Origin: Pseudomonas antarctica
GTDB lineage: Bacteria; Pseudomonadota; Gammaproteobacteria; Pseudomonadales; Pseudomonadaceae
Direction: 5' to 3'
Length of the DNA: 64,000 nt
NCBI RefSeq assembly: GCF_001647715.1
Contig: NZ_CP015600.1
Span: forward strand, 4,712,001 to 4,776,000
The notes under the pieces were generated by a model. The model was given only the letters and a program-made list of their open reading frames with translations, was not told where the DNA came from and ran no database searches. Every line of letters begins with the position of its first letter. Within the stretch, counting starts at the first letter, position 1. Shown one piece after another: positions 29,915-39,725 of the stretch. The translations under genes and the position numbers were made by a program.

Positions 29915-30259
29915 TCAGACTGCCGGATTGATCGGCTTTTCTGGATGCCAAGCGTCCAACAGGGCGCTGACTTCAACGCGGGTCAGCTCTGGACGAGCCT
30001 TCAGCCACGCTTCAACAGCTGCACGCTGCTCTTCGTTGACCGAACCACGGGTGGCTTTGCAAACCAGACCGAAGTCATCGCCGCCGACGTAGTCCAGGCC
30101 GTTGCCGTCCATTGCTTCAGTCAGGAATGCTTCGAGGAAAGCGTCTACCGCTTCATCGTCCAAACCTTCTTTGAAGTCCAGGTTCAGTTCGAAACCCAGC
30201 TCTTGAAATTCATCAACGCACAGTTTTTTGCGCAGACGCCGGGAACGGTTAGTCGCCAT
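29915..30259 (-). CDS. yggL: YggL family 50S ribosome-associated protein
   Basis: The 114-residue protein starts MATNRSRRLRKKLCVDEFQE at 30259 and continues with LGFELNLDFKEGLDDEAVDA, matching the DUF469/YggL family. The basic N-terminus and acidic middle are typical. Reports on E. coli and Pseudomonas YggL connect it with the 50S subunit; the molecular role is not settled. The open frame extends to 30409 but the family start is clear. It is divergent from dacB. Confidence 0.93.
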   Translation of the reverse strand: MATNRSRRLRKKLCVDEFQELGFELNLDFKEGLDDEAVDAFLEAFLTEAMDGNGLDYVGGDDFGLVCKATRGSVNEEQRAAVEAWLKARPELTRVEVSALLDAWHPEKPINPAV

Positions 30260-30496
30260 TGGAACAATCCTCATAAGTAATAACGGGCGGCACTTTAGCA
30301 GTTTAAGGCGGCAATTGCCCGACTCTCTGGGACAGGCGGCTATGCGCCAGTTAAAAAAACGCCGATTACCAGCTATCGTTGAGCTACAAGTGGCTCCAGG
30401 TTGGGGCATAATGCCGACACTTTCGTGACCAATGAGGGATTTTCTTCCATACCCCTCGCCTTTTTCACCCTCCTCTACCGTAGGGTTTTATTCCTT

Positions 30497-31972
30497 ATGA
30501 TCAACTCTTTTCGTTCCCATTCTTTACGTTCAATGTTGTTTGCCGGTTTTTTGCTGCCACTGGCCTTTTCCGTTACCGCTGCGCCGATCAATAACACCCT
30601 GCCACCCAATGTTCAGCAAGCCCTCCAAAAAGCCAAAATCCCCAATACTTCGCTGTCCCTGGTGATGCTGCCGCTGACCGGCCCCGGCACCCCGACCGTG
30701 TTCAACGCCGATGTTTCGGTAAACCCGGCGTCCACCATGAAACTGGTCACCACCTATGCGGCCCTGGAAATGCTCGGCCCCAACCACCAGTGGAAGACCG
30801 AGTTCTACACCGACGGCACCCTCAGCGGTGGCGTGTTGCGCGGCAACCTCTACCTTAAGGGCGGTGGCGATCCCAAGCTGAACATGGAAAAACTCTGGCT
30901 GCTGATGCGCGACCTGCGCGCCAACGGCGTGCAACAAGTCACCGGCGACCTGGTGCTGGACCGCAGCTTCTTCAACCAGCCGCAATTGCCCGAATTCAAT
31001 GACGACGGTAACGACGAGAACAAGCCGTTCCTGGTCAAGCCCGACGCCCTGCTGGTCAACCTGAAGGCCCTGCGCTTTGTTACCCGCAATGATTCGGGCC
31101 GGGTGATCGTGTCGGTCGAGCCGCCGATTGCCAGCATCCGTATCGACAATCAGGTCAAGGTGTCCAACGCCAAGCAATGCACCGGCGATGTGCGCTACAG
31201 CCCCGTAACTGCCGCCGATGGCAGCGTCACCGTGACCGTCAGTGGCCAGTTGGGCGATGGTTGCAGCTCGCAGACTTACCTGTCGCTGCTCGACCATGCC
31301 ACTTACACCGCCGGCGCCGTGCGCGCGATCTGGCAGGAGTTGGGCGGCACCATCCAGGGCCGTGATATCCAGGCGCCGGTCCCCAAGGACGCCAAGGTGC
31401 TGGCCCGTGCATTTTCGCCGGACCTGGCGGAAATCATTCGCGACATCAACAAATACAGTAACAACACCATGGCCCAGCAGTTATTCCTGAGCCTCGGCGC
31501 GCAGTTCCGAAACGATGCCGATGGCGATGATGCCAAGGCCGCACAACGCGTAGTGCGTCAGTGGCTGGCGAAGAAAGGCATCACCGCACCGCACCTGGTG
31601 ATGGAAAACGGTTCCGGCCTGTCCCGCGCCGAACGGGTCAGCGCCCGCGAGATGGCCGCCATGCTGCAAGCCGCCTGGAAAGGGCCGTATGCGGCGGAAT
31701 ACATCAGCTCGCTGCCGATTGCCGGCACCGACGGCACCATGCGTAAACGCCTGAAAACCACCGCCCTGCGCGGCGAGGCCCACGTCAAGACCGGCACCCT
31801 GAACACGGTGCGCGCCATCGCCGGGTTCAGCCGCGATAACAACGGCAATAGCTGGGTGGTGGTGGCGATCCTCAACGACTCGAAGCCTTGGGGTGCTTCG
31901 TCGGTGCTGGATCAGGTGCTGCTGGATTTGTATCGCCAGCCTAAGCTGACGGCGGCGGCGCCGGTACTCTAA
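30497..31972 (+). CDS. dacB: D-alanyl-D-alanine carboxypeptidase/endopeptidase (PBP4, S13 family)
   Basis: A 491-residue periplasmic protein with a signal peptide (LFAGFLLPLAFSVTAA). Active-site motifs are SxxK in NPASTMKLV (S79, K82), SxN in YSNNTMAQQL and KTG in HVKTGTLNTV. The large insertion between SxxK and SxN (about residues 130-330) is characteristic of class C PBP4. It trims or cleaves peptide cross-links in peptidoglycan. The ATG at 30497 is used because the upstream extension carries no signal-like sequence. A REPIN separates it from the convergent diguanylate cyclase gene. Confidence 0.94.
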   Translation: MINSFRSHSLRSMLFAGFLLPLAFSVTAAPINNTLPPNVQQALQKAKIPNTSLSLVMLPLTGPGTPTVFNADVSVNPASTMKLVTTYAALEMLGPNHQWKTEFYTDGTLSGGVLRGNLYLKGGGDPKLNMEKLWLLMRDLRANGVQQVTGDLVLDRSFFNQPQLPEFNDDGNDENKPFLVKPDALLVNLKALRFVTRNDSGRVIVSVEPPIASIRIDNQVKVSNAKQCTGDVRYSPVTAADGSVTVTVSGQLGDGCSSQTYLSLLDHATYTAGAVRAIWQELGGTIQGRDIQAPVPKDAKVLARAFSPDLAEIIRDINKYSNNTMAQQLFLSLGAQFRNDADGDDAKAAQRVVRQWLAKKGITAPHLVMENGSGLSRAERVSAREMAAMLQAAWKGPYAAEYISSLPIAGTDGTMRKRLKTTALRGEAHVKTGTLNTVRAIAGFSRDNNGNSWVVVAILNDSKPWGASSVLDQVLLDLYRQPKLTAAAPVL

Positions 31973-31987
31973 AGGCAACACAGATCA

Positions 31988-32080
31988 AGTGTGGGCGCTG
32001 GCTTGCCTGCGATAGCGGTGTATCAGTATCAGATGCATCGACTGACACTCTGTAATCGCAGGCAAGCCAGCCTCCCACCT
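31988..32080. repeat. REPIN between dacB and the GGDEF gene
   Basis: GTGTGGGCGCTGGCTTGC with CTGCGATAGC at 31989 faces AATCGCAGGCAAGCCAGC with CTCCCACC at 32053, separated by about 35 bases. The right arm ends at the stop codon of the convergent GGDEF gene. Confidence 0.88.
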
Positions 32081-34465
32081 TCAGGCACGCAAGCGCTCGG
32101 CTTCCACCCGGTCGCGCCCCGCCTGCTTGGCCACATACACCGCCGAATCCGCGCGCAGCAGCAGCTCATCTACGCCTTCATCGACCCGCCAACTGGCCAC
32201 CCCGAAACTGGCGGTCACGACCCCCACGGGGTCCATCGACGTAGTGCGCAGTGACTGCCACAACTCCATCGCCAGGCTGTAAGCCTGATCACAATGGGTG
32301 TGCGGGCACAGCACCACGAACTCTTCGCCACCCAGGCGACAGAACACGTCCGTGCGACGCAGGCGCTGGCTGATGCGCTTGCACACTTCCTGCAGGGCAC
32401 CATCCCCCACCGCATGCCCATGCTGGTCGTTGATCCGCTTGAAGTGATCGATATCGAACATGATCAACGACAGCGCCCCTGCAGTGCGGTTGAGCCTGAG
32501 CATCTCGGCCTGCAGGCGATCCTGAAAATAGCGTCGGTTATAAATCCCCGTCAGCGAGTCGGTAATGGATAACGCGCGCAGTTCCTCCTCTACCCGCTTG
32601 AGATCGGAAATGTCCGAAACGTAGCCGTGCCACAAGGTGCCGCCGCCGGGTAACTCCTCCGGCGTGGCTTCGCCGCGAATCCAGCGCAGACCCCGTTGCG
32701 GCAATACCACGCGATACTCTTCGCGCCAATGGCTCAACTGCAACGCCGACAGCCGCATCGAGAGTCGTACCCGCTCTACGTCCAGAGGGTGGATACGTTC
32801 AAAAACCTTAGTCGCGTTGTGCTGCAAGACGCCGGGTTCGATTTCATAGATATCGCGCATGCCATCGCTGGCGTAGATAAAGCGCCCGTTTCCCTGGGGG
32901 TCCAGGGTGAACTGGAAGATTCCGCCGGGCACGTGGGCACTGAGTTTTTTCAGTAAGCGGTCACGCGCGGCCAGCGCTTCGTAGGCGCGCTTCTGCTCGG
33001 TGACATCCAGGTATATCGCCAAGTGCCCGACCCACAGGCCATAGTCATCCAGTAATACAGTGGTCAGCATATTCACCGTCAAATGGCTGCCATCCTGGCG
33101 CAACAGTGTCCATTCCCGCGCCTCGAGCAGGTTGTCCGGACTTTCCACCAGCATCGCCTGACTCGGCGCAATACGCTTGCCCAAGGCCACACTTAAACTG
33201 GCGGCGCGGGTTTCGAGCTCCAGGGTCAGGTGCAGGCTCTCAAGCGTCAGCCGCCCCACAACTTCGTCGGCCTTGAACCCAAGCATCTGCTCGGCACCGG
33301 CATTGAACGTGTTGATCACGCCTCTGAGGTCAGTGGCAATGATCGCAACCTGGGTGGCGGCATTGAGCACGCTGCGCAATTGCCCATGCGCCCCACGCAA
33401 CTCCAGCTCACGCAGGCGCAACTGTTCTGTGCGTTGCTCCACCAGTTCCAGCGCGCGTTGGCGCTGGCTGACCAGCACATACAACAAAGCACTCAGCAGC
33501 AGGCTGAGGAGCACGCCCATGGTCAGGATCGTGCTCTTCGAAGAATGGTTAGCCTGGTCGAAGACCTGGCTGGCGCGAATACTCAGGGCGTACACATGGT
33601 CGCCAAGGGTCAGACGGCGCGCGGCAATCAGATCACTCTCGCCTACTGCATTGCTGGACGCGTACAGCACGCGCTGTTGAGTGTCGGAGGTGTCGATGAT
33701 CTGCATCACCAGGTTGTCCCGCTTCGGCTTGGGCAACCCATCGGCGACCAGCTGGCGCATGCTGATCACCGCCATCACAAAACCGAAAGGCTCTGCGCCA
33801 ACGGGCTTGCTGACGGGCGCCACCAGCAACACACCGGCAGCATAAGCCGGCTCCACGCCCACCAGTTGCATGGGTTGAGACACCGCCGGCTTGCCGCTTT
33901 TTTGCGCACGCTCAAGCGCCGAGCGACGCAGCGGCTGGGCCAACAGGTCAAAACCCAAGGGTGAGCCCAGCAGGCTTTGAGTCTGGCTGTACAGCACCGG
34001 CACGTATTCATCGCGCTCCGCGGCAGGCGCCAGCTCACCCGACGCATTCAATTCACGGATCGCGAAGGGCACGCCTCGCTGGCGGGAAATTTCCTGCTCA
34101 AACGAGCTGCGCTGATCGCGCGATATCCATGGCGCCCAGGCATAGGCGCGGGCGCGCAACAACAAGGGTTGGGCGAAACCATCAAACTCGGCGCGGGAAA
34201 CACCACTGGAATTGACGAAGAAACGTTGCAGGCTTGCCAAGCGTTGCTCCTGGTCTTCAAAACGTTCCTGAAGGCGGGCGTAGCGCTCATTGACCAGCAA
34301 CTGGAAACGCTGGCGAACCTGCTGCTGATAAAGGTCGGCAGCCCCCCAGGCAACGATGATCGTCAGCGTGCAACCTGCCAGTAATACCGCCAATGCCACC
34401 AGCCAAGCCGACGCCTGCTCACTGATAAAGCCTAGGATTTTCGGGCGAACAGCTTGTAACGTCAT
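32081..34465 (-). CDS. CHASE-PAS-PAS-GGDEF diguanylate cyclase
   Basis: A 794-residue membrane sensor. A transmembrane helix at about 18-42 is followed by a periplasmic CHASE domain (about 80-300), a second membrane helix near 325-345 and two PAS regions (about 375-490 and 500-625). The GGDEF domain ends the protein with the active site GGEEF (about 712-716). The RRTD motif five residues earlier is the allosteric inhibitory site, so product feedback is likely. GGEEF is a working variant, so it should make c-di-GMP. The external signal is unknown. There is no EAL domain. Confidence 0.92.
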   Translation of the reverse strand: MTLQAVRPKILGFISEQASAWLVALAVLLAGCTLTIIVAWGAADLYQQQVRQRFQLLVNERYARLQERFEDQEQRLASLQRFFVNSSGVSRAEFDGFAQPLLLRARAYAWAPWISRDQRSSFEQEISRQRGVPFAIRELNASGELAPAAERDEYVPVLYSQTQSLLGSPLGFDLLAQPLRRSALERAQKSGKPAVSQPMQLVGVEPAYAAGVLLVAPVSKPVGAEPFGFVMAVISMRQLVADGLPKPKRDNLVMQIIDTSDTQQRVLYASSNAVGESDLIAARRLTLGDHVYALSIRASQVFDQANHSSKSTILTMGVLLSLLLSALLYVLVSQRQRALELVEQRTEQLRLRELELRGAHGQLRSVLNAATQVAIIATDLRGVINTFNAGAEQMLGFKADEVVGRLTLESLHLTLELETRAASLSVALGKRIAPSQAMLVESPDNLLEAREWTLLRQDGSHLTVNMLTTVLLDDYGLWVGHLAIYLDVTEQKRAYEALAARDRLLKKLSAHVPGGIFQFTLDPQGNGRFIYASDGMRDIYEIEPGVLQHNATKVFERIHPLDVERVRLSMRLSALQLSHWREEYRVVLPQRGLRWIRGEATPEELPGGGTLWHGYVSDISDLKRVEEELRALSITDSLTGIYNRRYFQDRLQAEMLRLNRTAGALSLIMFDIDHFKRINDQHGHAVGDGALQEVCKRISQRLRRTDVFCRLGGEEFVVLCPHTHCDQAYSLAMELWQSLRTTSMDPVGVVTASFGVASWRVDEGVDELLLRADSAVYVAKQAGRDRVEAERLRA

Positions 34466-34551
34466 AGGCAACACTCACAACGCCAGCGTGCGGGGGTGTC
34501 ACTTTGGCTAGGCGTTAAGTTATAGCCATGAGGCCGGTATTTGACCAGCGC

Positions 34552-34595
34552 AAAAAAGCCGCAAGCCCGGTTTAATCCAGGCTTGCGGCTTTTTG
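34552..34595. terminator. Terminator downstream of rlmL
   Basis: AAAGCCGCAAGCC and GGCTTGCGGCTTT pair perfectly over 13 bases around a 12-base loop, with flanking A and T runs. On the minus strand it follows the rlmL stop by about 30 bases. Confidence 0.92.
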
Positions 34596-34624
34596 GTGCA
34601 ACGTGATGCGTCGTGGTGCAGCGA

Positions 34625-36889
34625 TCAGCGCGCGGTGATTTTCCATGCACGGTGGATCTTCGCATTACGCGCGAAATCCGGGTCGAGGGTCTTGTCGCTG
34701 ATTTCCTCTACGGCATAGCGTTCACTGAGGTTGTCCTCAAGCACGAACTTGCGGAAGTTGTTCGAGAAGTACAGGACGCCACCCGGTGCCAGGCGGGCCA
34801 TGGCCAGGTCGAGCAACTGCACGTGGTCGCGCTGCACGTCGAAGATGCCTTCCATGCGTTTGGAGTTGGAGAAGGTCGGCGGGTCGATGAAGATCAGGTC
34901 GAACTCATCGCGGCTGGCTTCCAGCCACGCCATCACGTCACCCTGCTCCAGACGGTTCTTGTCGGAAAAACCGTTGAGCGAGAAGTTGCGACGCGCCCAG
35001 TCCAGGTAGGTTTTGGACAAGTCCACGCTGGTGGTGCTGCGCGCACCGCCCTTAGCTGCGTGCACACTGGCGGTGGCGGTGTAGCAATACAGGTTGAGGA
35101 AACGCTTGCCGGCCGCTTCCTTCTCGATGCGCATGCGCATTGGGCGGTGGTCGAGGAACAGACCGGTGTCCAGGTAGTCGGTGAGGTTGACCAGCAGCTT
35201 CACGCCGCCTTCGCTGACCTCGGTGAACTTGCCCTGGGCACTCTGGCGCTCGTACTGCTTGGTACCGCTCTGACGCTCGCGACGCTTGACCACGACGCGG
35301 CTCTTGTCGACGTTCAGCGCCTGGGGAATGGCCGCCAGCGCATCGAACATGCGTGCGGAGGCTTTTTCCGGGTCGATGGACTTCGGCGCAGCGTATTCCT
35401 GGACGTGAACCCAATCGTGGTACAGGTCGATGGCCATGGAGTATTCCGGCATGTCGGCGTCGTACACACGGTAGCAATCCACCCCTTCACGCTTGGCCCA
35501 CTTGCCCAGCAGCTTGAGGTTCTTCTGCAAGCGATTGGCGAACATCTGCCCGCCTTCGCTCAGGCGCGCCTGCTCGACCACCGGAGCCGGTGCTGGCTTG
35601 ATCGGGTTACCGTTCTTGTTGTACTGGCGCTCTTGCGGCTCGGTCGGGGCTTGATCGTAAGCGGCTTGCTCACGCTCGGCCTGACGCTGTTCCGGGGTAC
35701 GGCGCTCGCCGGTGACGAACTGGTCCGGGTTGACCTTGATCAGCAGCAATTTGCACGGCAACGCGCCGTTCCAGAACGAATACTGTTTGTGGCTGCGAAT
35801 GCCCATGCGCTTGCCAAGGTCCGGCGCGCCGGTGAACACCGCCGCTTCCCAACCCATACACGCCTGGCGCAGACGCTCGCCAAGGTTCTGGTAGAGGTAC
35901 AACAGGCTGGCTTCGTCACCCAGGCGCTCGCCGTAGGGTGGGTTGCAGATCACCAGGCCTTTCTGGTTCTGGTCCGGGCGCGGCTCGAAGGTGCCGACTT
36001 CGCCCTGGTACACCTTGATCCAGTGGCTCAAGCCTGCGCGTTCGATGTTGTTGCGGGCTGGCTGGATCAGACGCGGGTCAGCTTCGTAACCACGGACCCA
36101 CAGCGGCGGTTTGTTCATGCCGATGGCGGCACGCTCACTGGCTTCGGCGTGCAGTTTCTTCCACAGCGCCGGGACGTGACCGAGCCAGGTGGTGAAACCC
36201 CACAGTTCGCGGTTGAGGTTGGGTGCCATGTCGGCGGCGATCATTGCGCCTTCCACCAGGAAGGTACCCACGCCGCACATCGGGTCCGTCAGCGCGCCGC
36301 CTTCGGCAGCAATGCGCGGCCAGCCGGCGCGAATCAAAATCGCGGCGGCCAGGTTTTCCTTCAACGGTGCCGCGCCCTGCTGCAGGCGGTAACCGCGCTG
36401 GTGCAAGCTGTGGCCGGACAGGTCGAGGGAGAGAATCGCTTCGCCACGGTCGAGGCGCAGGTGGATACGCAGGTCAGGGTTGATTTTGTCGATGGACGGG
36501 CGTTCGCCGGTCGGGGTGCGCAGCTTGTCGACAATCGCATCCTTGACCTTCAGCGCGCCGAAGTGGGTGTTGTCGATGCCCGAGCCGTGACCGCTGAATT
36601 CTACCGCCAGGGTGCCGTCCGAGACCATGTGGTCAGCCCATTCGATATCCAGCACGCCGTGGTACAGGTCTTCGGCGTCCTTCATCGGGAAGCGCTTGAG
36701 CACCAGCAATACGCGGTTGGCCAGGCGCGACCAGAGACACAGGCGGTAGGCAGTTTCCATATCGGCCATGCCGCGCACGGCCGAAGTGTGCTCGCGGGCT
36801 TCCTCAAGGCCAAGCCCGACGGCTTCCTCGATCAGCAGGCCTTCGAGGCCCTTGGGGCAAGTGAGGAAGAGTTCAAAACGGTCCGACAT
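34625..36889 (-). CDS. rlmL: Bifunctional 23S rRNA methyltransferase RlmKL (m2G2445, m7G2069)
   Basis: A 754-residue fusion protein. The N-terminal part has a THUMP domain (residues 1-155) and the RlmL methyltransferase with GGALTDPMCGVGTFL and the catalytic NPPYGERLG. The C-terminal part is RlmK, with FLNLYCYTATASVHAAKGGA and FIDPPTFSNSKRM. It modifies two guanines of 23S rRNA. The start MSDRFELFLTCPKG at 36889 matches the family. A long antisense open frame of 768 codons covers the gene but is a GC-bias shadow. Confidence 0.96.
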   Translation of the reverse strand: MSDRFELFLTCPKGLEGLLIEEAVGLGLEEAREHTSAVRGMADMETAYRLCLWSRLANRVLLVLKRFPMKDAEDLYHGVLDIEWADHMVSDGTLAVEFSGHGSGIDNTHFGALKVKDAIVDKLRTPTGERPSIDKINPDLRIHLRLDRGEAILSLDLSGHSLHQRGYRLQQGAAPLKENLAAAILIRAGWPRIAAEGGALTDPMCGVGTFLVEGAMIAADMAPNLNRELWGFTTWLGHVPALWKKLHAEASERAAIGMNKPPLWVRGYEADPRLIQPARNNIERAGLSHWIKVYQGEVGTFEPRPDQNQKGLVICNPPYGERLGDEASLLYLYQNLGERLRQACMGWEAAVFTGAPDLGKRMGIRSHKQYSFWNGALPCKLLLIKVNPDQFVTGERRTPEQRQAEREQAAYDQAPTEPQERQYNKNGNPIKPAPAPVVEQARLSEGGQMFANRLQKNLKLLGKWAKREGVDCYRVYDADMPEYSMAIDLYHDWVHVQEYAAPKSIDPEKASARMFDALAAIPQALNVDKSRVVVKRRERQSGTKQYERQSAQGKFTEVSEGGVKLLVNLTDYLDTGLFLDHRPMRMRIEKEAAGKRFLNLYCYTATASVHAAKGGARSTTSVDLSKTYLDWARRNFSLNGFSDKNRLEQGDVMAWLEASRDEFDLIFIDPPTFSNSKRMEGIFDVQRDHVQLLDLAMARLAPGGVLYFSNNFRKFVLEDNLSERYAVEEISDKTLDPDFARNAKIHRAWKITAR

Positions 36890-37420
36890 GGGCATTCCAG
36901 GCTTTTCAGCAATAAATGAACGGGCGACGCATCGCCGGCTCGGTTTTCAATCAAGCACTTTTCTTGAAGAGTGCTCGCGTGGCACGAATGTGCCGTTCCA
37001 CCCCGGCTGCCGGGCCTTTCGGCCAAAATTTCCGGGGCAGATAAACAATTGTTTGCAACAAAAAGAAATATTGCGACCCTTCGTCGAATAATAACCGACT
37101 GCAACGAGCGGGCATTCTCACTAAAGGATTAAACCCATCCTCTTTGCAAGGCACATCATAGCTGGCTTTGCCCAATAAATGGGGCGAAAAGCCATCCCAG
37201 CTTATGGCTATAGCATCGTTATCGTTACGTGCTTATGACAAAACGATCATTGAATCCATGTGACCTATTGGTTAGAACTCAACACAGGTTGGCGCCGTAA
37301 CGACGCCGACACATTGGCTCGCCACGCCGGCAGCGAGCCCACCAACGGCAGAAAAACTCTGCCCGGCCTCAGACGAGGCCGAAGGATATCTACACAGTCA
37401 ACAAGTGAGGGAAACACCCT
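36890..37420. other. 531-base intergenic region holding a structured rmf leader
   Basis: No coding gene is supported here. The middle (about 37040-37280) is AT-rich compared with the surroundings and probably carries the rmf promoter. The last 110 bases contain three successive hairpins: GGCTCGC/GCGAGCC (37316-37339), GCAGA/TCTGC (37348-37362) and GGCCTC-AGAC-GAGGCC (37365-37380), ending 41 bases before the rmf start. They suggest a folded 5' leader. Confidence 0.5.
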
Positions 37421-37636
37421 ATGAGAAGACTTAAGCGTGATCCGTTGGAAAGAGCATTTTTACGCGGATATCAGTATGGCGTTCATGGCAAATCCCGTGA
37501 GCTTTGCCCATTTACTCTACCGTCGGTACGCCAAGCCTGGATCAACGGCTGGCGAGAAGGACGCGGCGACAATTGGGACGGTATGACCGGCACTGCGGGG
37601 ATACATAGACTCAACGAACTTCACGCCGTCGGCTAA
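37421..37636 (+). CDS. rmf: Ribosome modulation factor
   Basis: The 71-residue basic protein starts MRRLKRDPLERAFLRGYQYG and contains PSVRQAWINGWREGRGDNWDG, the conserved RMF core. RMF dimerises 70S ribosomes into inactive 100S particles in stationary phase. GAGGGAAAC lies in front of the ATG. Expression is known to respond to growth rate and stress in relatives. It has its own terminator and lies between rlmL and pyrD, the usual order. Confidence 0.97.
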   Translation: MRRLKRDPLERAFLRGYQYGVHGKSRELCPFTLPSVRQAWINGWREGRGDNWDGMTGTAGIHRLNELHAVG

Positions 37637-37710
37637 CACAGGGCACTTAATCCGACATACCACCTAGAAGATTATGTAACGACTTAACCACGCACGTCCT
37701 ATCCGGGCGG

Positions 37711-37750
37711 CGGGCTTCGGCCCAGGGGGCTCCTAATGGAGCCCTTTTTA
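37711..37750. terminator. Terminator between rmf and pyrD
   Basis: GGGCTCC-TAAT-GGAGCCC is followed by TTTTT on the plus strand. A small GGGC-TTCG-GCCC hairpin lies just before it. It ends the rmf transcript. Confidence 0.88.
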
Positions 37751-37763
37751 ATGGCCGATACTT

Positions 37764-38789
37764 TCAGGCCTTCGGCAACGCGGCAATCGCATCCACCGAC
37801 TCGCGAATCAGCGCCGGGCCCTTATAGATAAAGCCGGAGTACAACTGCACCAGGCTCGCGCCCGCCGCAATCTTCTCGGCGGCGTGCTTGCCTTCGGTGA
37901 TGCCGCCTACCGCGATGATCGGCAAACGCCCCGCCAGCTCAGCGGCCAGCACCTTGACGATATGGGTGCTCTTGTCACGCACCGGCGCACCCGACAGGCC
38001 GCCCGCTTCATCACCATGCGCCAACCCTTCAACGCCGACACGGCTGAGGGTGGTGTTGGTAGCAATCACCGCATCCATACCCGAATCGACCAACGCCTGG
38101 GCAACCAGAACAGTTTCTTCATCACTCATGTCTGGAGCAATTTTGATGGCCAACGGTACGCGCTTGCCATGGCGCACCGTCAAGTCTTCCTGGCGCTGAC
38201 GCAAGGCTTCGAGCAATTGCTTGAGGGAATCACCAAACTGCAGGCTGCGCAGGCCCGGGGTGTTGGGTGAACTGACGTTGACCGTGACGTAGCTGGCGTG
38301 GGCGTAAACCTTGTCCAGGCAGATCAGGTAATCATCGACGGCGCGCTCTACCGGGGTATCGAAGTTCTTGCCGATATTGATACCGAGAATGCCCTTGTAC
38401 TTCGCTGCCTGAACCCGCGACAGCAGGTGATCAACGCCCAGGTTGTTGAAGCCCATGCGGTTGATGATCGCCTCGGCTTCCGGCAAACGAAAGATGCGCG
38501 GCTTAGGGTTGCCCGGTTGCGGCCGTGGCGTCACGGTGCCGATTTCGACAAAGCCGAAACCCAGTTGCGCAAAACCGTCGATGGCCGCGCCATTCTTGTC
38601 CAGGCCGGCAGCCAGCCCGACCGGGTTGGGGAAATCGAGCCCCATCACCGTCACCGGCATCTTTGCCGGTGCCTTGCATACCAGGCCATTGAGCCCCAGG
38701 CGACCACCGGCACCGATCAAGTCCAGGGACAGATCGTGGGAGGTTTCCGGAGAGAGTTTGAACAACAACTGGCGGGCCAGGGTATACAT
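37764..38789 (-). CDS. pyrD: Dihydroorotate dehydrogenase (quinone), class 2
   Basis: The 341-residue product oxidises dihydroorotate to orotate in pyrimidine synthesis and passes electrons to quinone. [20 protein letters not shown] is the membrane-associating N-terminal helix of class 2 enzymes. [15 protein letters not shown] binds FMN and substrate, [14 protein letters not shown] carries the catalytic serine, and [12 protein letters not shown] and [13 protein letters not shown] hold the FMN phosphate. The ATG at 38789 matches the family start. Convergent with rmf. Confidence 0.97.
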   Translation of the reverse strand: MYTLARQLLFKLSPETSHDLSLDLIGAGGRLGLNGLVCKAPAKMPVTVMGLDFPNPVGLAAGLDKNGAAIDGFAQLGFGFVEIGTVTPRPQPGNPKPRIFRLPEAEAIINRMGFNNLGVDHLLSRVQAAKYKGILGINIGKNFDTPVERAVDDYLICLDKVYAHASYVTVNVSSPNTPGLRSLQFGDSLKQLLEALRQRQEDLTVRHGKRVPLAIKIAPDMSDEETVLVAQALVDSGMDAVIATNTTLSRVGVEGLAHGDEAGGLSGAPVRDKSTHIVKVLAAELAGRLPIIAVGGITEGKHAAEKIAAGASLVQLYSGFIYKGPALIRESVDAIAALPKA

Positions 38790-38875
38790 GGGCGGGCTAG
38801 ACTCGGATGGCGGCGAAAGGTGGCGCCGATTATAGCCGGGGTGGCACGCCAGGTGCGAGGCGTGCCGTCCAATCG

Positions 38876-39331
38876 TCATTGGCGTTGCGCAACCAGCACC
38901 TCATACCGAGCCCAGATCTTTTGTGCATAACGTAAGCGCAACGCCTCACGCTCAGGCGCAGCCCCTGCGTTGTATGAGCCAATTGCTGTCCAGTTGTAAC
39001 CGAAGCGCTGGATGAACTCGGCGAGGATCGAGGCGCCCACTTCAATCGACAAACAAGGCTCACTCAGCAGCCGCTCCTGGGTAATCCCCTGCTTGAGCAA
39101 GCGAGGCAAGTGCATGCTGTTGATTTGCATCAAGCCAATATCCCGGGAGCCATCGCTGTTGCCCACGTTCAAGGCTTGCGCCTGGTACCCCGACTCCACG
39201 GCAGCAATGGCCTGCAACAGTTCCGGTTCGATGTCGTAGCGACGGGCTACTTCATCCCAGCAACTTGCCCAGGCTGGAAGACTGCCCATCAACAGGCTCA
39301 ACAGTAAACTTTTGCACAGGCGCCTAATCAT
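38876..39331 (-). CDS. IagB-like lytic transglycosylase (type III secretion associated)
   Basis: A 151-residue protein with a signal peptide ([20 protein letters not shown], cut after WAS). The SLT domain starts [17 protein letters not shown], with catalytic E46 in IAAVESGYQ, then [12 protein letters not shown] and [13 protein letters not shown]. The arrangement closely resembles IagB of Salmonella, IpgF of Shigella and other small transglycosylases that open peptidoglycan for type III secretion. It overlaps the upstream HilA-like gene by eight bases, matching the hilA-iagB order of SPI-1. No secretion apparatus genes follow; pyrD is next. Confidence 0.85.
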   Translation of the reverse strand: MIRRLCKSLLLSLLMGSLPAWASCWDEVARRYDIEPELLQAIAAVESGYQAQALNVGNSDGSRDIGLMQINSMHLPRLLKQGITQERLLSEPCLSIEVGASILAEFIQRFGYNWTAIGSYNAGAAPEREALRLRYAQKIWARYEVLVAQRQ

Positions 39332-39725
39332 GTCTCACCTGGCCACAAGCCGAACAGATGCGCTGCGAACGTCCCTGCCCTGTCTGTCGAGGTTCGTGTT
39401 GCCGGACGTTCACGGCACAGGTAAAGCGATAGCCCCTGCCATAGATCGTCTTGATAAACCGCTTGTCCATCTTCAAGTGTTTGCGCAACGCATAAATGCA
39501 GCGGGTGAGCGACTCTTCAGCAACCTCTCCACGTGGCCAGACCCACTCAAGCAAACGATCCTTGGTGATCAGTGCGCCATCGGACGCCAGCAACAGCCGC
39601 AGCACCTGCCACTCCTTGGGCGGCAACTGAATGTCCACACCATCGCCGGTCAACCGTCCATCGCCATGCAAGGTCCACCCGGCAAAGACCGATAAGGCCG
39701 TCGGCCCTTCATTCGTGAGGGTCAT
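39324..39725 (-). CDS. HilA-like winged-helix regulator, DNA-binding domain only
   Basis: The 133-residue protein has an OmpR/ToxR-type winged helix: LPPKEWQVLRLLLASDGALI, then EESLTRCIYALRKHLK and IKTIYGRGYRFTC. This resembles the N-terminal part of HilA. HilA has more than 500 residues, so either only the DNA-binding domain remains or this is a naturally short form. The ATG at 39725 has AGAGGT upstream and is preferred to one at 39743. The gene lies between a secretin gene and an iagB-like gene. What it controls is unknown. Confidence 0.75.
   Translation of the reverse strand: MTLTNEGPTALSVFAGWTLHGDGRLTGDGVDIQLPPKEWQVLRLLLASDGALITKDRLLEWVWPRGEVAEESLTRCIYALRKHLKMDKRFIKTIYGRGYRFTCAVNVRQHEPRQTGQGRSQRICSACGQVRHD

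Noticed and set aside
34613..36919. A 768-codon open frame on the plus strand covering rlmL
   Set aside because: It is antisense to an unmistakable rlmL gene, has a composition typical of GC-rich shadow frames and shows no recognisable domain.
36951..37175. A 74-codon minus-strand frame in the rlmL-rmf gap
   Set aside because: No ribosome site, no similarity and cysteine-rich random-looking composition in an AT-rich promoter region.
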